Source: Paracoccus sp. N5 (lineage in GTDB: Bacteria > Pseudomonadota > Alphaproteobacteria > Rhodobacterales > Rhodobacteraceae). Taken from it: 64,000 nucleotides of DNA. Shown piece by piece: positions 26,559-34,806 of this stretch. The DNA lies in the NCBI RefSeq assembly GCF_000371965.1, contig NZ_AQUO01000001.1, positions 1 through 64,000 on the forward strand. Direction: 5' to 3'. Under the pieces are notes generated by a model. That model was not told the DNA's origin. It worked only from the letters and a program-made list of their open reading frames with translations, and made no database searches. Position 1 is the stretch's first letter. The number at the start of each line of letters is the position of its first letter. Both the position numbers and the translations under genes were made by a program.

Positions 26559-27586
26559 CAGCCCCGGATCGCCTCGATCATGCGGCTGACATTGTCGGGA
26601 TCGGCGTCGGGCGTGATGCCATGGCCGAGGTTGAAGATATGCGGGCCCTTCGAGAAGGCGCGGACGATGCGGCGGGTCTCGGCCACCAGTGCCTCGCCCC
26701 CCGTGACCATCAGCCGCGGGTCGAGGTTGCCTTGGACGCAGCCGTCCTTCTGCACCTCGGCGGCGGCCCAGTCGGCGCTGACGGAATTGTCCAGCGCCAC
26801 CGCATCGGCGCCGGTGGCGCGGGCAAAGCCGGCATAACGCGGCCCGGCCTCGCGCGGGAAGGCGATGACGGGCACGCCGGGATGGCGCGCCTTCAGCGCG
26901 GCGATGATGCGGCGCGCCGGCGCCAGCGCGAAATCGTCGAAATCAGCGCCCTTCAACGAGCCGGCCCAGCTGTCGAAGAGCTTGACCACCTCGGCCCCGG
27001 CCTCGATCTGGGCCGAGAGATAGGCGATGGTGCCCTCGGTGATGCGGTCGATCAGCGCGGCGAAGGCGGCGCGGTCGGCGGCCTTGAAGGCATGGGCCGG
27101 GCCCTGGTCGGGCGTGCCGCGGCCGGCGATCATATAGGTGGCGACGGTCCAGGGCGCGCCGGCAAAGCCGATCAGCGTCGTCTCGCGCGGCAGTTCGCGG
27201 GCAAGGATGCGGACGGTTTCATAGACCGGGGCGAGGGTGTCGTGGATGGCCTCGACCGGCTTCAGCGCCGCCACGCCGGCGGCATCGGTGATGGTGGACA
27301 GGCGCGGCCCCTCGCCGGTCACGAACCACAGGTCCAGCCCCAGCGCCTGCGGCAGCAGCAGGATGTCGGCAAACAGGATCGCCGCGTCGAAGCCATAGCG
27401 GCGGATCGGCTGCAACGTCACCTCGGCCGCGAGGTCCGGCGTATAGCACAGCGACAGGAAGTCGCCGGCCTGGGCGCGGGTGGCGCGGTATTCGGGCAGA
27501 TAGCGGCCGGCCTGGCGCATCATCCAGACGGGCGGCACGGGCAGGCGCTCGCCCTTCAGGGCGCGCAGGATGGTCTTGTCGGACAT
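26558..27586 (-). CDS. hemE: Uroporphyrinogen decarboxylase
   Basis: Haem-pathway enzyme of 342 residues that removes four carboxyl groups from uroporphyrinogen III to give coproporphyrinogen III. Visible hallmarks are PPVWMMRQAGRYLPEYR near the N-terminus (with the substrate-binding arginine), LFADILLLPQALG, GFAGAPWTVATYMI and FDSWAG. Length is standard. It is divergent from hemC, with 76 bp between start codons, so the two genes of the same pathway share a promoter region. Confidence 0.97.
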   Translation of the reverse strand: MSDKTILRALKGERLPVPPVWMMRQAGRYLPEYRATRAQAGDFLSLCYTPDLAAEVTLQPIRRYGFDAAILFADILLLPQALGLDLWFVTGEGPRLSTITDAAGVAALKPVEAIHDTLAPVYETVRILARELPRETTLIGFAGAPWTVATYMIAGRGTPDQGPAHAFKAADRAAFAALIDRITEGTIAYLSAQIEAGAEVVKLFDSWAGSLKGADFDDFALAPARRIIAALKARHPGVPVIAFPREAGPRYAGFARATGADAVALDNSVSADWAAAEVQKDGCVQGNLDPRLMVTGGEALVAETRRIVRAFSKGPHIFNLGHGITPDADPDNVSRMIEAIRG

Positions 27587-27662
27587 GGATCACCTCTTGC
27601 GCCCCTTCATGGCCGGCCTGTCCCCGTTGTCAAGGGCGCGAGAGGGCGCTAAGCCCTTGGCC

Positions 27663-28598
27663 ATGGAACCGACACAGACCCAGATCATCCGCATCGGCAC
27701 GCGCGGCTCGGCGCTGGCGCTGGCGCAGGCGCATGAAACCCGCGACCGGCTGATGGCCGCGCATGGCCTGCCCGAGGCCGCCTTCGAGATCGTGGTGATC
27801 AAGACCACCGGCGACCGCGTGCTGGACCGGCCGCTGAAAGAGATCGGCGGCAAGGGCCTGTTCACCCGCGAGATCGAGGATGCGCTGCTGTCGGGCGAGA
27901 TCGACATCGCCGTGCATTCCATGAAGGACATGCCGACGGTCCAGCCGCAAGGGTTGGTCATCGACTGCTACCTGCCGCGCGAGGATGTGCGGGACGCCTT
28001 CGTCTCGCCGCAATATTCCGGAATTTCCCAGCTTCCCCAAGGCGCTGTCGTCGGTTCCTCGAGCCTGCGCAGGCGGGCGCAGCTGGCGGCGCGGCGGCCC
28101 GATCTGCAGCTGGTGGAATTTCGGGGAAACGTGCAGACGCGCTTGAAAAAGCTGGAAGACGGCTTGGCGGTCGCGACCTTCCTCGCCATGGCCGGGCTGT
28201 CGCGGCTGGACATGCTGCATGTCGCGCGCGGTCCGGTCAGCCCCGACGAGATGCTGCCTGCCGTGGCGCAGGGCTGCATCGGGGTCGAGCGGCGGGCGGA
28301 TGATGCGCGCATGGCCGGGCTGCTGGCGGCGATCGGCGACCGGGACAGCGCGCTGCGCGTCGCGGCGGAACGGGCGTTCCTGGCGCGGCTCGACGGTTCG
28401 TGCCAGACGCCCATCGCCGGGCTGGCGGAGCTGGAGGGCGACCGGCTGCGGCTGCGGGGCGAGATCCTGCGGCCCGACGGCAGCGCGGTCATCGCGGGCG
28501 AGCGCATCGGCCCGGCCGGCGACGGCGCCGCCATGGGCGACGACCTGGCGGCAGAGTTGCGCGGCCGCGCGCCCGCGGATTTCTTCGACTGGTCCTAA
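27663..28598 (+). CDS. hemC: Porphobilinogen deaminase (hydroxymethylbilane synthase)
   Basis: Enzyme of 311 residues that polymerises four porphobilinogens into hydroxymethylbilane. IGTRGSALALAQA opens the protein, then HSMKDMP and GSSSLRRRAQL (substrate-binding arginines). The dipyrromethane cofactor cysteine is C247 in DGSCQTPIAG. The ATG at 27663 is chosen for homology; upstream codons in frame read through the promoter region. Its stop overlaps that of cobD on the other strand by 2 bp. Confidence 0.96.
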   Translation: MEPTQTQIIRIGTRGSALALAQAHETRDRLMAAHGLPEAAFEIVVIKTTGDRVLDRPLKEIGGKGLFTREIEDALLSGEIDIAVHSMKDMPTVQPQGLVIDCYLPREDVRDAFVSPQYSGISQLPQGAVVGSSSLRRRAQLAARRPDLQLVEFRGNVQTRLKKLEDGLAVATFLAMAGLSRLDMLHVARGPVSPDEMLPAVAQGCIGVERRADDARMAGLLAAIGDRDSALRVAAERAFLARLDGSCQTPIAGLAELEGDRLRLRGEILRPDGSAVIAGERIGPAGDGAAMGDDLAAELRGRAPADFFDWS

Positions 28599-29536
28599 AG
28601 CGCCAGCATCGCGGCCAGCGCCAGCCCCAGCATGAGCATCGCGCGGCGATAGAGCCGCAGCCCGGCCGTCAGGTCGCGCGGGGCGGGATCGCGGGCGGTT
28701 TCGTTCAGCCAGGGCTCCGGGGATTCGACGCCGTGATAGCAGCGCGGCCCCGACAGGCGCACGTCCAGCGCGCCGGCCATGGCGGCCTCGGGCCAGCCGG
28801 CATTGGGCGAGCGGTGGCGGCGCGCGTCGCGGCGGATCACCCGCCAGACGCGGCCCTTGTTCGGCGGCGCGGCCAGCAGGAACAGCAGCGCCGTCAGCCG
28901 CGAGGCCGGCAGGTTCACCAGGTCGTCCAGCCGCGCCGCGACCCGGCCGAAGAGCGCGTGGCGTTCGCTCCTGTGGCCGATCATCGAATCGAGCGTGTTG
29001 ATCGCCTTGTAGGCGGCAATCCCGGGCAGGCCGGCGACGGCGGCCCAGAACACCGGCGCGACGATGCCGTCCGAGGCATTCTCGGCCAGGCTCTCCAGCG
29101 CCGCGCGCGCGATGGGGGCGGGGCGGTCGTCGAGATCGCGGCCGACGATCATCGCCACGGCGCGCTTCGCGGCCGGCATGTCTCCGGCCTGCAGCGGCCG
29201 GGCCACGGCAGCGACGTGATCGTCAAGCGAGCGCACGGCGACCAGCGGCCAGGCCAGCACGCCCAGAGCCACCGCGCCGCCGGGCAGCGGCAGCAGCGCC
29301 CAGCTCAACAGCAGCGCCGGCAGCACCGTCGCCGTCACCACCACCGCGACCGCCAGCGCCCCGCGCAGGATGCGCCGCCCGCCGCGATTCCAGCGCCGAT
29401 CCAGCGCCGCGATCAGCCGCCCGATCCAGGTCACCGGATGGCCGATGCGGCGATAGAGCCCGTCCGGCCAGCCCAGCGCCGCATCCACCGCCAGCGCCAC
29501 CAGCGCCACGGTCAGGGTCTGGGACGACAGGATCAT
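28595..29536 (-). CDS. cobD: Adenosylcobinamide-phosphate synthase (CobD/CbiB)
   Basis: Membrane protein of 313 residues that attaches the aminopropanol (phosphate) arm to adenosylcobyric acid. Family marks are HPVTWIGRLIAALDRRWN near the N-terminus, LESLAENASDGIVAPVFW and DARRHRSPNAGWPEAAMAGAL. It has several hydrophobic segments. It overlaps cobC by ATGA at its start. The pair is convergent with hemC, so the cobalamin and haem genes meet tail to tail. No cobalamin riboswitch was recognised upstream. Confidence 0.95.
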   Translation of the reverse strand: MILSSQTLTVALVALAVDAALGWPDGLYRRIGHPVTWIGRLIAALDRRWNRGGRRILRGALAVAVVVTATVLPALLLSWALLPLPGGAVALGVLAWPLVAVRSLDDHVAAVARPLQAGDMPAAKRAVAMIVGRDLDDRPAPIARAALESLAENASDGIVAPVFWAAVAGLPGIAAYKAINTLDSMIGHRSERHALFGRVAARLDDLVNLPASRLTALLFLLAAPPNKGRVWRVIRRDARRHRSPNAGWPEAAMAGALDVRLSGPRCYHGVESPEPWLNETARDPAPRDLTAGLRLYRRAMLMLGLALAAMLAL

Positions 29537-30087
29537 GGCGCGACCCGGTTGACGGCCTCGACCGCCCAGCCGCCGGGGCTGCGGGTCAACACGGTCAGCG
29601 ACAGCGGCGCGACCAAGAAGGACAGCGCCGCCGGTCCCACCGCCAGCGCCAGCGCGGCGCGCACCGTGCCGGCATGGGCGATGATCGCGGTCGTGCCCCG
29701 CGCGCGTTCCAGCAGCGCCTGCACCCGCGCGGCCATGTCGAGGAAACTCTCGCCGCCCGGCGGGCGGGCCTCGGCCAGCGTCTCGGGCGGCAGCGGGCCG
29801 AGGTCGGGGATTGCGGCGCCGGGCTCTTCCCAGGCGCCGAAATCCTGCTCCCACAGGGCGGGGTGATAGTCGGGGGAAAGCCCCAGCGCCTGCGCGGTCT
29901 GCCGGCAGCGCAGCGCCGGGCTGGCCCAGACCTGCGTGGCCTGCGAAAGCATCCGCGCCGCCCAGTCGAGCCGCGCGCGGTCGCTGCAATCGGCCGACAC
30001 GTCACGCCGCCCGGCCAGCCCCGGCACCGCAAGCGGCGCGTGGCGCAGGATCATCAGCCGGGTCGGGGCGTCGGGCGCAGCATTCAT
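29533..30087 (-). CDS. cobC: Histidine phosphatase family, likely alpha-ribazole phosphatase
   Basis: Protein of 184 residues with the phosphoglycerate-mutase fold: LRHAPLA carries the phosphohistidine region (R15, H16), although the usual RHGE/RHG is RHAP here, and IAHAGTVR holds the second histidine. Further support is the catalytic glutamate-like EQDFGAWEE. Coupling by ATGA to cobD suggests the nucleotide-loop step of cobalamin synthesis (removing phosphate from alpha-ribazole phosphate). The MNAAPDAP start at 30087 is preferred because the upstream in-frame extension is low-complexity. Confidence 0.75.
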   Translation of the reverse strand: MNAAPDAPTRLMILRHAPLAVPGLAGRRDVSADCSDRARLDWAARMLSQATQVWASPALRCRQTAQALGLSPDYHPALWEQDFGAWEEPGAAIPDLGPLPPETLAEARPPGGESFLDMAARVQALLERARGTTAIIAHAGTVRAALALAVGPAALSFLVAPLSLTVLTRSPGGWAVEAVNRVAP

Positions 30088-30201
30088 CGCCGCAGCCTTG
30101 GCGCGGCCTCCGGCGCTTGTCAACGCGCCCCGCCGAAGCGCAGGATCGGTGGCGACAGAAGGCTTGACGCGAGCCCCATCCGCAGGCATTAATCATTTAA
30201 A

Positions 30202-30215
30202 TGAACAATCGTTCA
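30202..30215. promoter_or_regulatory. TGAAC-N4-GTTCA dyad ahead of ivd
   Basis: TGAACAATCGTTCA lies 19 bp before the ivd start codon, just upstream of the GGGGAGGG ribosome binding site, in an AT-rich pocket (TTAATCATTTAAATGAAC). The core AACGATTGTT (minus strand) resembles operators of TetR-family regulators of acyl-CoA metabolism. No regulator gene is adjacent, so the binding protein is unknown. Confidence 0.5.
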
Positions 30216-30234
30216 ATAACCGGGGAGGGAACCG

Positions 30235-31395
30235 ATGTTCACCGCAGGCATGGCGTTCGATCTGGGCGAGGATGTGAACGCGCTTCGCGACACCGTTCAC
30301 CGCTGGGCGCAGGAGCGCGTCAAGCCCATCGCCGCCGAGGTCGACCGCGGCAACGCTTTCCCGAACGAGTTGTGGCCCGAGATGGGCGAGATGGGCCTGC
30401 TGGGCATCACCGTGCCCGAGGAATTCGGCGGCACCGGCATGGGCTATCTGGCGCATGTGATCGCGACCGAGGAGATCGCCCGCGCCTCGGCCTCGGTCAG
30501 CCTGTCCTATGGCGCGCATTCCAACCTCTGCGTGAACCAGATCAAGCTGAACGGCAGCGATGCGCAGCGGGCGAAATACCTGCCCGACCTGTGCAGCGGC
30601 AAGGCGGTAGGCGCGCTGGCCATGTCCGAAGAGGGCGCCGGCAGCGACGTGGTCAGCATGAAGCTGCGCGCCGAAAAGCGCGCCGACCGCTATGTGCTGA
30701 ACGGCAGCAAATACTGGATCACCAACGCCCCCGACGCCCATACGCTAATCGTCTATGCCAAGACCGACCCCGAGGCGGGCAGCAAGGGGATCACCGCCTT
30801 CATCGTCGAGCGCGGCATGACGGGCTTCAGCACCAGCCCGCATTTCGACAAGCTCGGCATGCGCGGTTCGAACACCGGCGAGCTGATCTTCGAAAACTGC
30901 GAGGTGCCGGCCGAGAACATCCTGGGCGCCGAGGGCAAGGGCGTGCGCGTGCTGATGTCCGGCCTCGATTACGAGCGGCTGGTGCTCTCGGGTATCGGCA
31001 CCGGCATCATGGCCGCCTGCCTGGACGAGGTCATGCCCTATGTCCGCGACCGCAAGCAGTTCGGCCAGCCCATCGGCTCGTTCCAGCTGATGCAGGGCAA
31101 GATCGCCGATATGTATGTCGCGCTGAACACCGCGCGGGCCTATGTCTATGAGGTCGCGCGCGCCTGCGACGCCGGCAAGGTCACCCGTCAGGACGCGGCC
31201 GGCGCCGTGCTTTATGCCAGCGAGCAGGCCATGGTCCAGGCGCATCAGGCCGTGCAGGCGCTTGGCGGCGCGGGCTTCCTGAACGATTCGGTGGTCTCGC
31301 GGCTGTTCCGCGACGCGAAGCTGATGGAGATCGGGGCCGGAACCTCGGAAATCCGTCGCATGTTGATCGGGCGTCAACTGATGGAGATCGCCTGA
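30235..31395 (+). CDS. ivd: Isovaleryl-CoA dehydrogenase
   Basis: FAD-dependent acyl-CoA dehydrogenase of 386 residues oxidising isovaleryl-CoA to 3-methylcrotonyl-CoA, the first committed step after leucine decarboxylation. Visible blocks: ALAMSEEGAGSDVVSM and YWITNAPDAHTLIVYAKT (FAD and substrate binding), LMSGLDYERLVLSGIGTG with the glutamate that serves as base in IVD rather than at the more distal site of other acyl-CoA dehydrogenases, and QALGGAGFLNDSVVSRLFRDAK. A strong GGGGAGGG site precedes the ATG. Its stop overlaps the next gene's start. Confidence 0.93.
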   Translation: MFTAGMAFDLGEDVNALRDTVHRWAQERVKPIAAEVDRGNAFPNELWPEMGEMGLLGITVPEEFGGTGMGYLAHVIATEEIARASASVSLSYGAHSNLCVNQIKLNGSDAQRAKYLPDLCSGKAVGALAMSEEGAGSDVVSMKLRAEKRADRYVLNGSKYWITNAPDAHTLIVYAKTDPEAGSKGITAFIVERGMTGFSTSPHFDKLGMRGSNTGELIFENCEVPAENILGAEGKGVRVLMSGLDYERLVLSGIGTGIMAACLDEVMPYVRDRKQFGQPIGSFQLMQGKIADMYVALNTARAYVYEVARACDAGKVTRQDAAGAVLYASEQAMVQAHQAVQALGGAGFLNDSVVSRLFRDAKLMEIGAGTSEIRRMLIGRQLMEIA

Positions 31396-31892
31396 TGCGC
31401 TTCCTGCTGCTGCTGGCCCTGGCCGGCTCGCCCGCCCTGGCCGAGGGGCCGCCCTATGATGCCAGTATCCTGCCCGCCTGTCTCGACCGGACCGCGGGCT
31501 CGTCCGCCGATGCCCAGGTCTGCATCGGCGAGGCCGCGACGCAATGCATGGCGCAGCCCGGCGGCGACACCACCGTCGGCATCGTCGATTGCCTGAGCGC
31601 CGAGGCCAGGGACTGGGACAGCCTGATGAACGGCTGGTATGGCAAGGCCATGCAGCAGGCCGAGGCGCTGGACGCCGAGATGAAGTCGCTGGGCTCGGCC
31701 GCCGAACCCGCCGCGCCGGTGCTGAAGCAGGCGCAACGCGACTGGATCGCCTTTCGCGATTCCAGCTGCAAGTTCCAGTCCATCCGCTATCAGGGTGGCA
31801 CCGCCGGCGGCCCGGCCGCCGCGACCTGCCTGATGCAGATGACCGGCGAACAGGCGCTGCACCTGCGCGACCTGCTGGAGGATGCGCCATGA
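31395..31892 (+). CDS. LprI/DUF1311-family secreted protein, copy 1
   Basis: Protein of 165 residues with a signal peptide (about 1-16, MRFLLLLALAGSPALA) and the cysteine-rich LprI N-terminal fold: cysteine pairs in ILPACLDR, AQVCIGEA, TQCMAQ, VDCLSAEARDWDSLMN, then KQAQRDWIAFRDSSCKFQS and AATCLMQMT. The mycobacterial LprI inhibits lysozyme; others have unknown roles. It begins on the last base of ivd and overlaps the next, related gene by ATGA, so all three are coupled. Confidence 0.8.
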   Translation: MRFLLLLALAGSPALAEGPPYDASILPACLDRTAGSSADAQVCIGEAATQCMAQPGGDTTVGIVDCLSAEARDWDSLMNGWYGKAMQQAEALDAEMKSLGSAAEPAAPVLKQAQRDWIAFRDSSCKFQSIRYQGGTAGGPAAATCLMQMTGEQALHLRDLLEDAP

Positions 31893-32362
31893 TCCGCGCC
31901 GCTCTGCTGCTGGCGGCAGGGCTCGCCGCGCCCGCCCTGGCCGGCGATGCCTCGGGTTTCGATCCGGCCAGCATCGACCAATGCCTGGCCGCCGCGCCGA
32001 CCCAGGGCGCGCGCGCCGATTGCGCCGGCATCGGCATGGAGGCCTGCCTGACCTATGCCAAGGGCAAATACAGCGGCGACGACCCGGATTTCCCGATGGC
32101 GAACTGCCTCGACGCCTCGCATCAGGCCTGGGAGGCGAAGCTGACCGCGACCTATGAGGCGGCCCTGGCGGCGCAGGGCACCAAGCCGCAGGAGATGCTG
32201 CGCGAGGCCGAGCGCAGCTGGCTGCAATTCCGCGAAGACCTGTGCAACCGGGCCCGCGCCGCCGCGCCCGAGGGCCAGGGCGAACTGGCCGCCGCCCGCT
32301 GCATCCGCGACGAGACCGCGCGCCAGACCGCGCTGCTGCTGGCGCTGGAGCCGGCCGAATGA
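31889..32362 (+). CDS. LprI/DUF1311-family secreted protein, copy 2
   Basis: Protein of 157 residues, a divergent paralogue of the upstream gene with the same order of features: signal peptide (about 1-18), IDQCLAAAP, ADCAGIGMEACL, MANCLDASHQAWEAKLTATYE, LREAERSWLQFREDLCN and AARCIRDETARQTALL. It overlaps the first copy by ATGA, consistent with tandem duplication followed by divergence. Periplasmic location is expected. Function is unknown; lysozyme inhibition is possible by family. Confidence 0.78.
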   Translation: MIRAALLLAAGLAAPALAGDASGFDPASIDQCLAAAPTQGARADCAGIGMEACLTYAKGKYSGDDPDFPMANCLDASHQAWEAKLTATYEAALAAQGTKPQEMLREAERSWLQFREDLCNRARAAAPEGQGELAAARCIRDETARQTALLLALEPAE

Positions 32363-32379
32363 CCGCCCGGACGCCGAAA

Positions 32380-32402
32380 GGGCGCCCCGCGACGGGACGC
32401 CC
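32380..32402. terminator. Stem-loop terminator between the DUF1311 genes and ompW
   Basis: GGGCG-C-CCCG, loop CGA, CGGG-A-CGCCC: a nine-pair stem with one mismatch, lying between convergent transcripts (DUF1311 copy 2 stops at 32362, ompW at 32437). AAA precedes it and a CT-rich tail follows, so it may act both ways. Confidence 0.6.
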
Positions 32403-32436
32403 CTCTCCGGGTCGTGGTGGATCCCCGGATTCCCGC

Positions 32437-33048
32437 CTAGAACTTCATCACATAGCTGACGCCGACCACGACCGGATCGACCTCGACCTTGCCGATCTCG
32501 GCGCCGTTCAGCTCGACGTCGGCGTCGATGTCGATCCAGCGCAGGTCGGCGCGGATCGCGGCGCGGTCGTTGATCCAGTAATCGGCGCCCAGATGCGCGG
32601 CCAGGCCCCAGCTGTTCTTGACCCGCAGCTCGGACCCGCTCAGCGGCCCGCGCGCATCGCCGTCCCAGAAGCCGGTGAAGTTCACGCCCAGGCCGACGAA
32701 GGGCTTGAACTGCTCGGTCGCGTCGAAGTGGTATTGCAGCGAGATCACCGGCGGCAGTTGCTTGACGGTGCCGATCTCGACCCCGTTCGACTTGATCGAA
32801 TGCTTGAAGGGCAGGGCGGCCAACAGCTCGATGCCCAGGTTGTCGCGGATGAAATATTCGGCGGTGATGGTCGGGCGGGTGCTGTCGCCGATCTCGGTCG
32901 GCACGGTGCCAGCGGCCAGCACGCCATTGTCCGACTTGGGGTTCACATTCGCCAGGCCGAAGCCCAGCGTCCATTCCCCCTGCGACTGCGCCAGCGCGGG
33001 CGAAGCCAGCAGGGCAAGCGCCGCGGCGATCAGCATATGGTGTTTCAT
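32437..33048 (-). CDS. ompW: OmpW-family outer-membrane protein
   Basis: Small outer-membrane beta-barrel of 203 residues. A signal peptide covers 1-20 (ALASPALAQ), then eight-strand OmpW features: GEWTLGFGLANVNPKS, TRPTITAEYFIRDNLGIELLAALPFKH, LPPVISLQYHF, KPFVGLGVNFTGFWD and a C-terminal phenylalanine (YVMKF) for barrel assembly. An FNR-type box (33107-33120) lies 58 bp upstream of its start codon; in enteric bacteria ompW is FNR-controlled. The gene opposes and splits the leucine-degradation cluster. Confidence 0.9.
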   Translation of the reverse strand: MKHHMLIAAALALLASPALAQSQGEWTLGFGLANVNPKSDNGVLAAGTVPTEIGDSTRPTITAEYFIRDNLGIELLAALPFKHSIKSNGVEIGTVKQLPPVISLQYHFDATEQFKPFVGLGVNFTGFWDGDARGPLSGSELRVKNSWGLAAHLGADYWINDRAAIRADLRWIDIDADVELNGAEIGKVEVDPVVVGVSYVMKF

Positions 33049-33106
33049 GGCGATCCTCTCGTCTTGTTTTCCGCCGTGACAAGGCGCCCGCGCCGCTCAC
33101 GAAACC

Positions 33107-33120
33107 TTGATCTGCATCAA
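33107..33120. promoter_or_regulatory. FNR-type box between ompW and mccB
   Basis: TTGATCTGCATCAA is a perfect match to TTGAT-N4-ATCAA, the site bound by FNR/CRP-family oxygen and nitric oxide regulators (FnrP, NarR and NNR in Paracoccus). It sits 58 bp before the ompW start and 77 bp before the mccB start, so it could activate ompW when oxygen is low and might repress or activate mccB from the other side. Confidence 0.8.
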
Positions 33121-33197
33121 GATCCGGCCATCCCGGCCCGGCTGCGTCAGTTTGGCGCAGCCGCCCGGGCGCCGGCCCGACCCGAAAGGATGACGCG

Positions 33198-34802
33198 ATG
33201 AAACTCGGCACTTCCGCCCTGCCGTCCTCGGAGCCGTTCCGTGCCAACCGGGCGGCGCATCTGGCCATGCTGGAGACGGTGCGCGAGGCCGCGCTGGCCG
33301 CCGCCGCCGGCGGCGGGGCCAAGGCGCTGGAGCGTCACACCAGCCGCGGCAAGATGCCCCCGCGCGAGCGGGTGGCGAACCTGCTCGACCCCGGCTCGGC
33401 CTTCCTGGAAATCGGCGCCACCGCCGCGCATGGCATGTATGACAATGCCGCTCCGGGCGCCGGGGTGATCGCCGGCATCGGCCGGGTGCATGGCCAGGAC
33501 GTGATGGTCGTGGCCAATGACGCCACGGTCAAGGGCGGCACCTATTACCCGATGACGGTCAAGAAGCACCTGCGCGCGCAGGAGATCGCCCAGGAATGCC
33601 ATCTGCCCTGCGTCTATCTGGTCGATTCGGGCGGGGCGAACCTGCCGAACCAGGACGAGGTCTTTCCCGACCGCGACCATTTCGGCCGCATCTTCTACAA
33701 CCAGGCGCAGATGAGCGCGATGGGCATCCCGCAGATCGCCGTGGTCATGGGCTCCTGCACCGCGGGCGGCGCCTATGTGCCGGCCATGTCCGACGTGACG
33801 ATCATCGTGCGGAACCAGGGCACGATCTTCCTGGCCGGCCCGCCGCTGGTCCGCGCCGCGACCGGCGAGGTGGTCTCGGCCGAGGATCTGGGCGGCGGCG
33901 ACGTGCATACCCGCCTCTCGGGCGTGGCCGACTACCTGGCCGAGGACGACGCCCATGCGCTGGCCATGGCCCGCCGCGCCATCGCGAACCTGAACCATGG
34001 GCAGCCCACAACCGTGCAATGGCAAACCCCCGAGGCCCCCGCCTACGACCCCGAGGAGATCCTCGGCGTGGTCCCCGCCGACCTGCGCACCCCCTATGAC
34101 ATCCGCGAGGTCATCGCCCGCGTGGTGGACGGCTCGCGCTTCGACGAGTTCAAGGCCCGCTTCGGCGAGACGCTGGTCACCGGCTTCGCCCATGTCGAGG
34201 GCTGCCCCGTCGGCATCATCGCCAACAATGGCGTGATCTTCTCGGAGGCCGCGCAGAAGGGCGCGCATTTCATCGAACTTTGCTCGATGCGGAACATCCC
34301 GCTGGTGTTCCTGCAGAATGTCACCGGCTTCATGGTCGGGCGCAAATATGAAAACGAGGGCATCGCCCGGCACGGCGCCAAGATGGTGACGGCGGTGGCG
34401 ACCACCGGCGTGCCCAAGATCACCATGCTGGTCGGCGGCAGCTTCGGCGCCGGCAATTACGGCATGGCCGGCCGCGCCTATGGCCCGCGCTTCCTCTGGA
34501 CCTGGCCCAATTCGCGCATCTCGGTCATGGGCGGCGAACAGGCGGCGGGCGTGCTCGCCACTGTGCGCCGCGAGGGGATCGAGCGCCAGGGCGGCACATG
34601 GACGGCCGAGGAAGAGGCCGAGTTCAAGCGCCCCACCATCGAGATGTTCGAGCGCCAGTCGCACCCGCTCTATGCCTCGGCCCGGCTCTGGGACGACGGC
34701 GTCATCGACCCCAGGAAAACCCGCGACATCCTGGCCCTCAGCCTGCGCGCCAGCCTGAACGCGCCGATCCCGCCGACGCGTTTCGGCATCTTCAGGATGT
34801 AG
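33198..34802 (+). CDS. mccB: 3-methylcrotonyl-CoA carboxylase beta (carboxyltransferase) subunit
   Basis: Biotin-dependent carboxyltransferase of 534 residues that transfers carboxyl from biotin to 3-methylcrotonyl-CoA, giving 3-methylglutaconyl-CoA. The family's two crotonase-like halves are visible: GVIAGIGRVHGQDVMVVAND, YLVDSGGANLPNQDEVFPD and MGSCTAGGAYVPAMSD in the N half, and FLQNVTGFMVGRKYE and LVGGSFGAGNYGMAGRAYGPRF in the C half. A GAAAGGA site precedes the ATG. It partners with MccA, 587 bp downstream, with a macrodomain gene in between. Confidence 0.95.
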   Translation: MKLGTSALPSSEPFRANRAAHLAMLETVREAALAAAAGGGAKALERHTSRGKMPPRERVANLLDPGSAFLEIGATAAHGMYDNAAPGAGVIAGIGRVHGQDVMVVANDATVKGGTYYPMTVKKHLRAQEIAQECHLPCVYLVDSGGANLPNQDEVFPDRDHFGRIFYNQAQMSAMGIPQIAVVMGSCTAGGAYVPAMSDVTIIVRNQGTIFLAGPPLVRAATGEVVSAEDLGGGDVHTRLSGVADYLAEDDAHALAMARRAIANLNHGQPTTVQWQTPEAPAYDPEEILGVVPADLRTPYDIREVIARVVDGSRFDEFKARFGETLVTGFAHVEGCPVGIIANNGVIFSEAAQKGAHFIELCSMRNIPLVFLQNVTGFMVGRKYENEGIARHGAKMVTAVATTGVPKITMLVGGSFGAGNYGMAGRAYGPRFLWTWPNSRISVMGGEQAAGVLATVRREGIERQGGTWTAEEEAEFKRPTIEMFERQSHPLYASARLWDDGVIDPRKTRDILALSLRASLNAPIPPTRFGIFRM

Positions 34803-34806
34803 CGCC

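Noticed and set aside
30088..30201. A cobalamin riboswitch upstream of cobC
   Set aside because: The gap is short and no B12-box-like conserved segment could be recognised.
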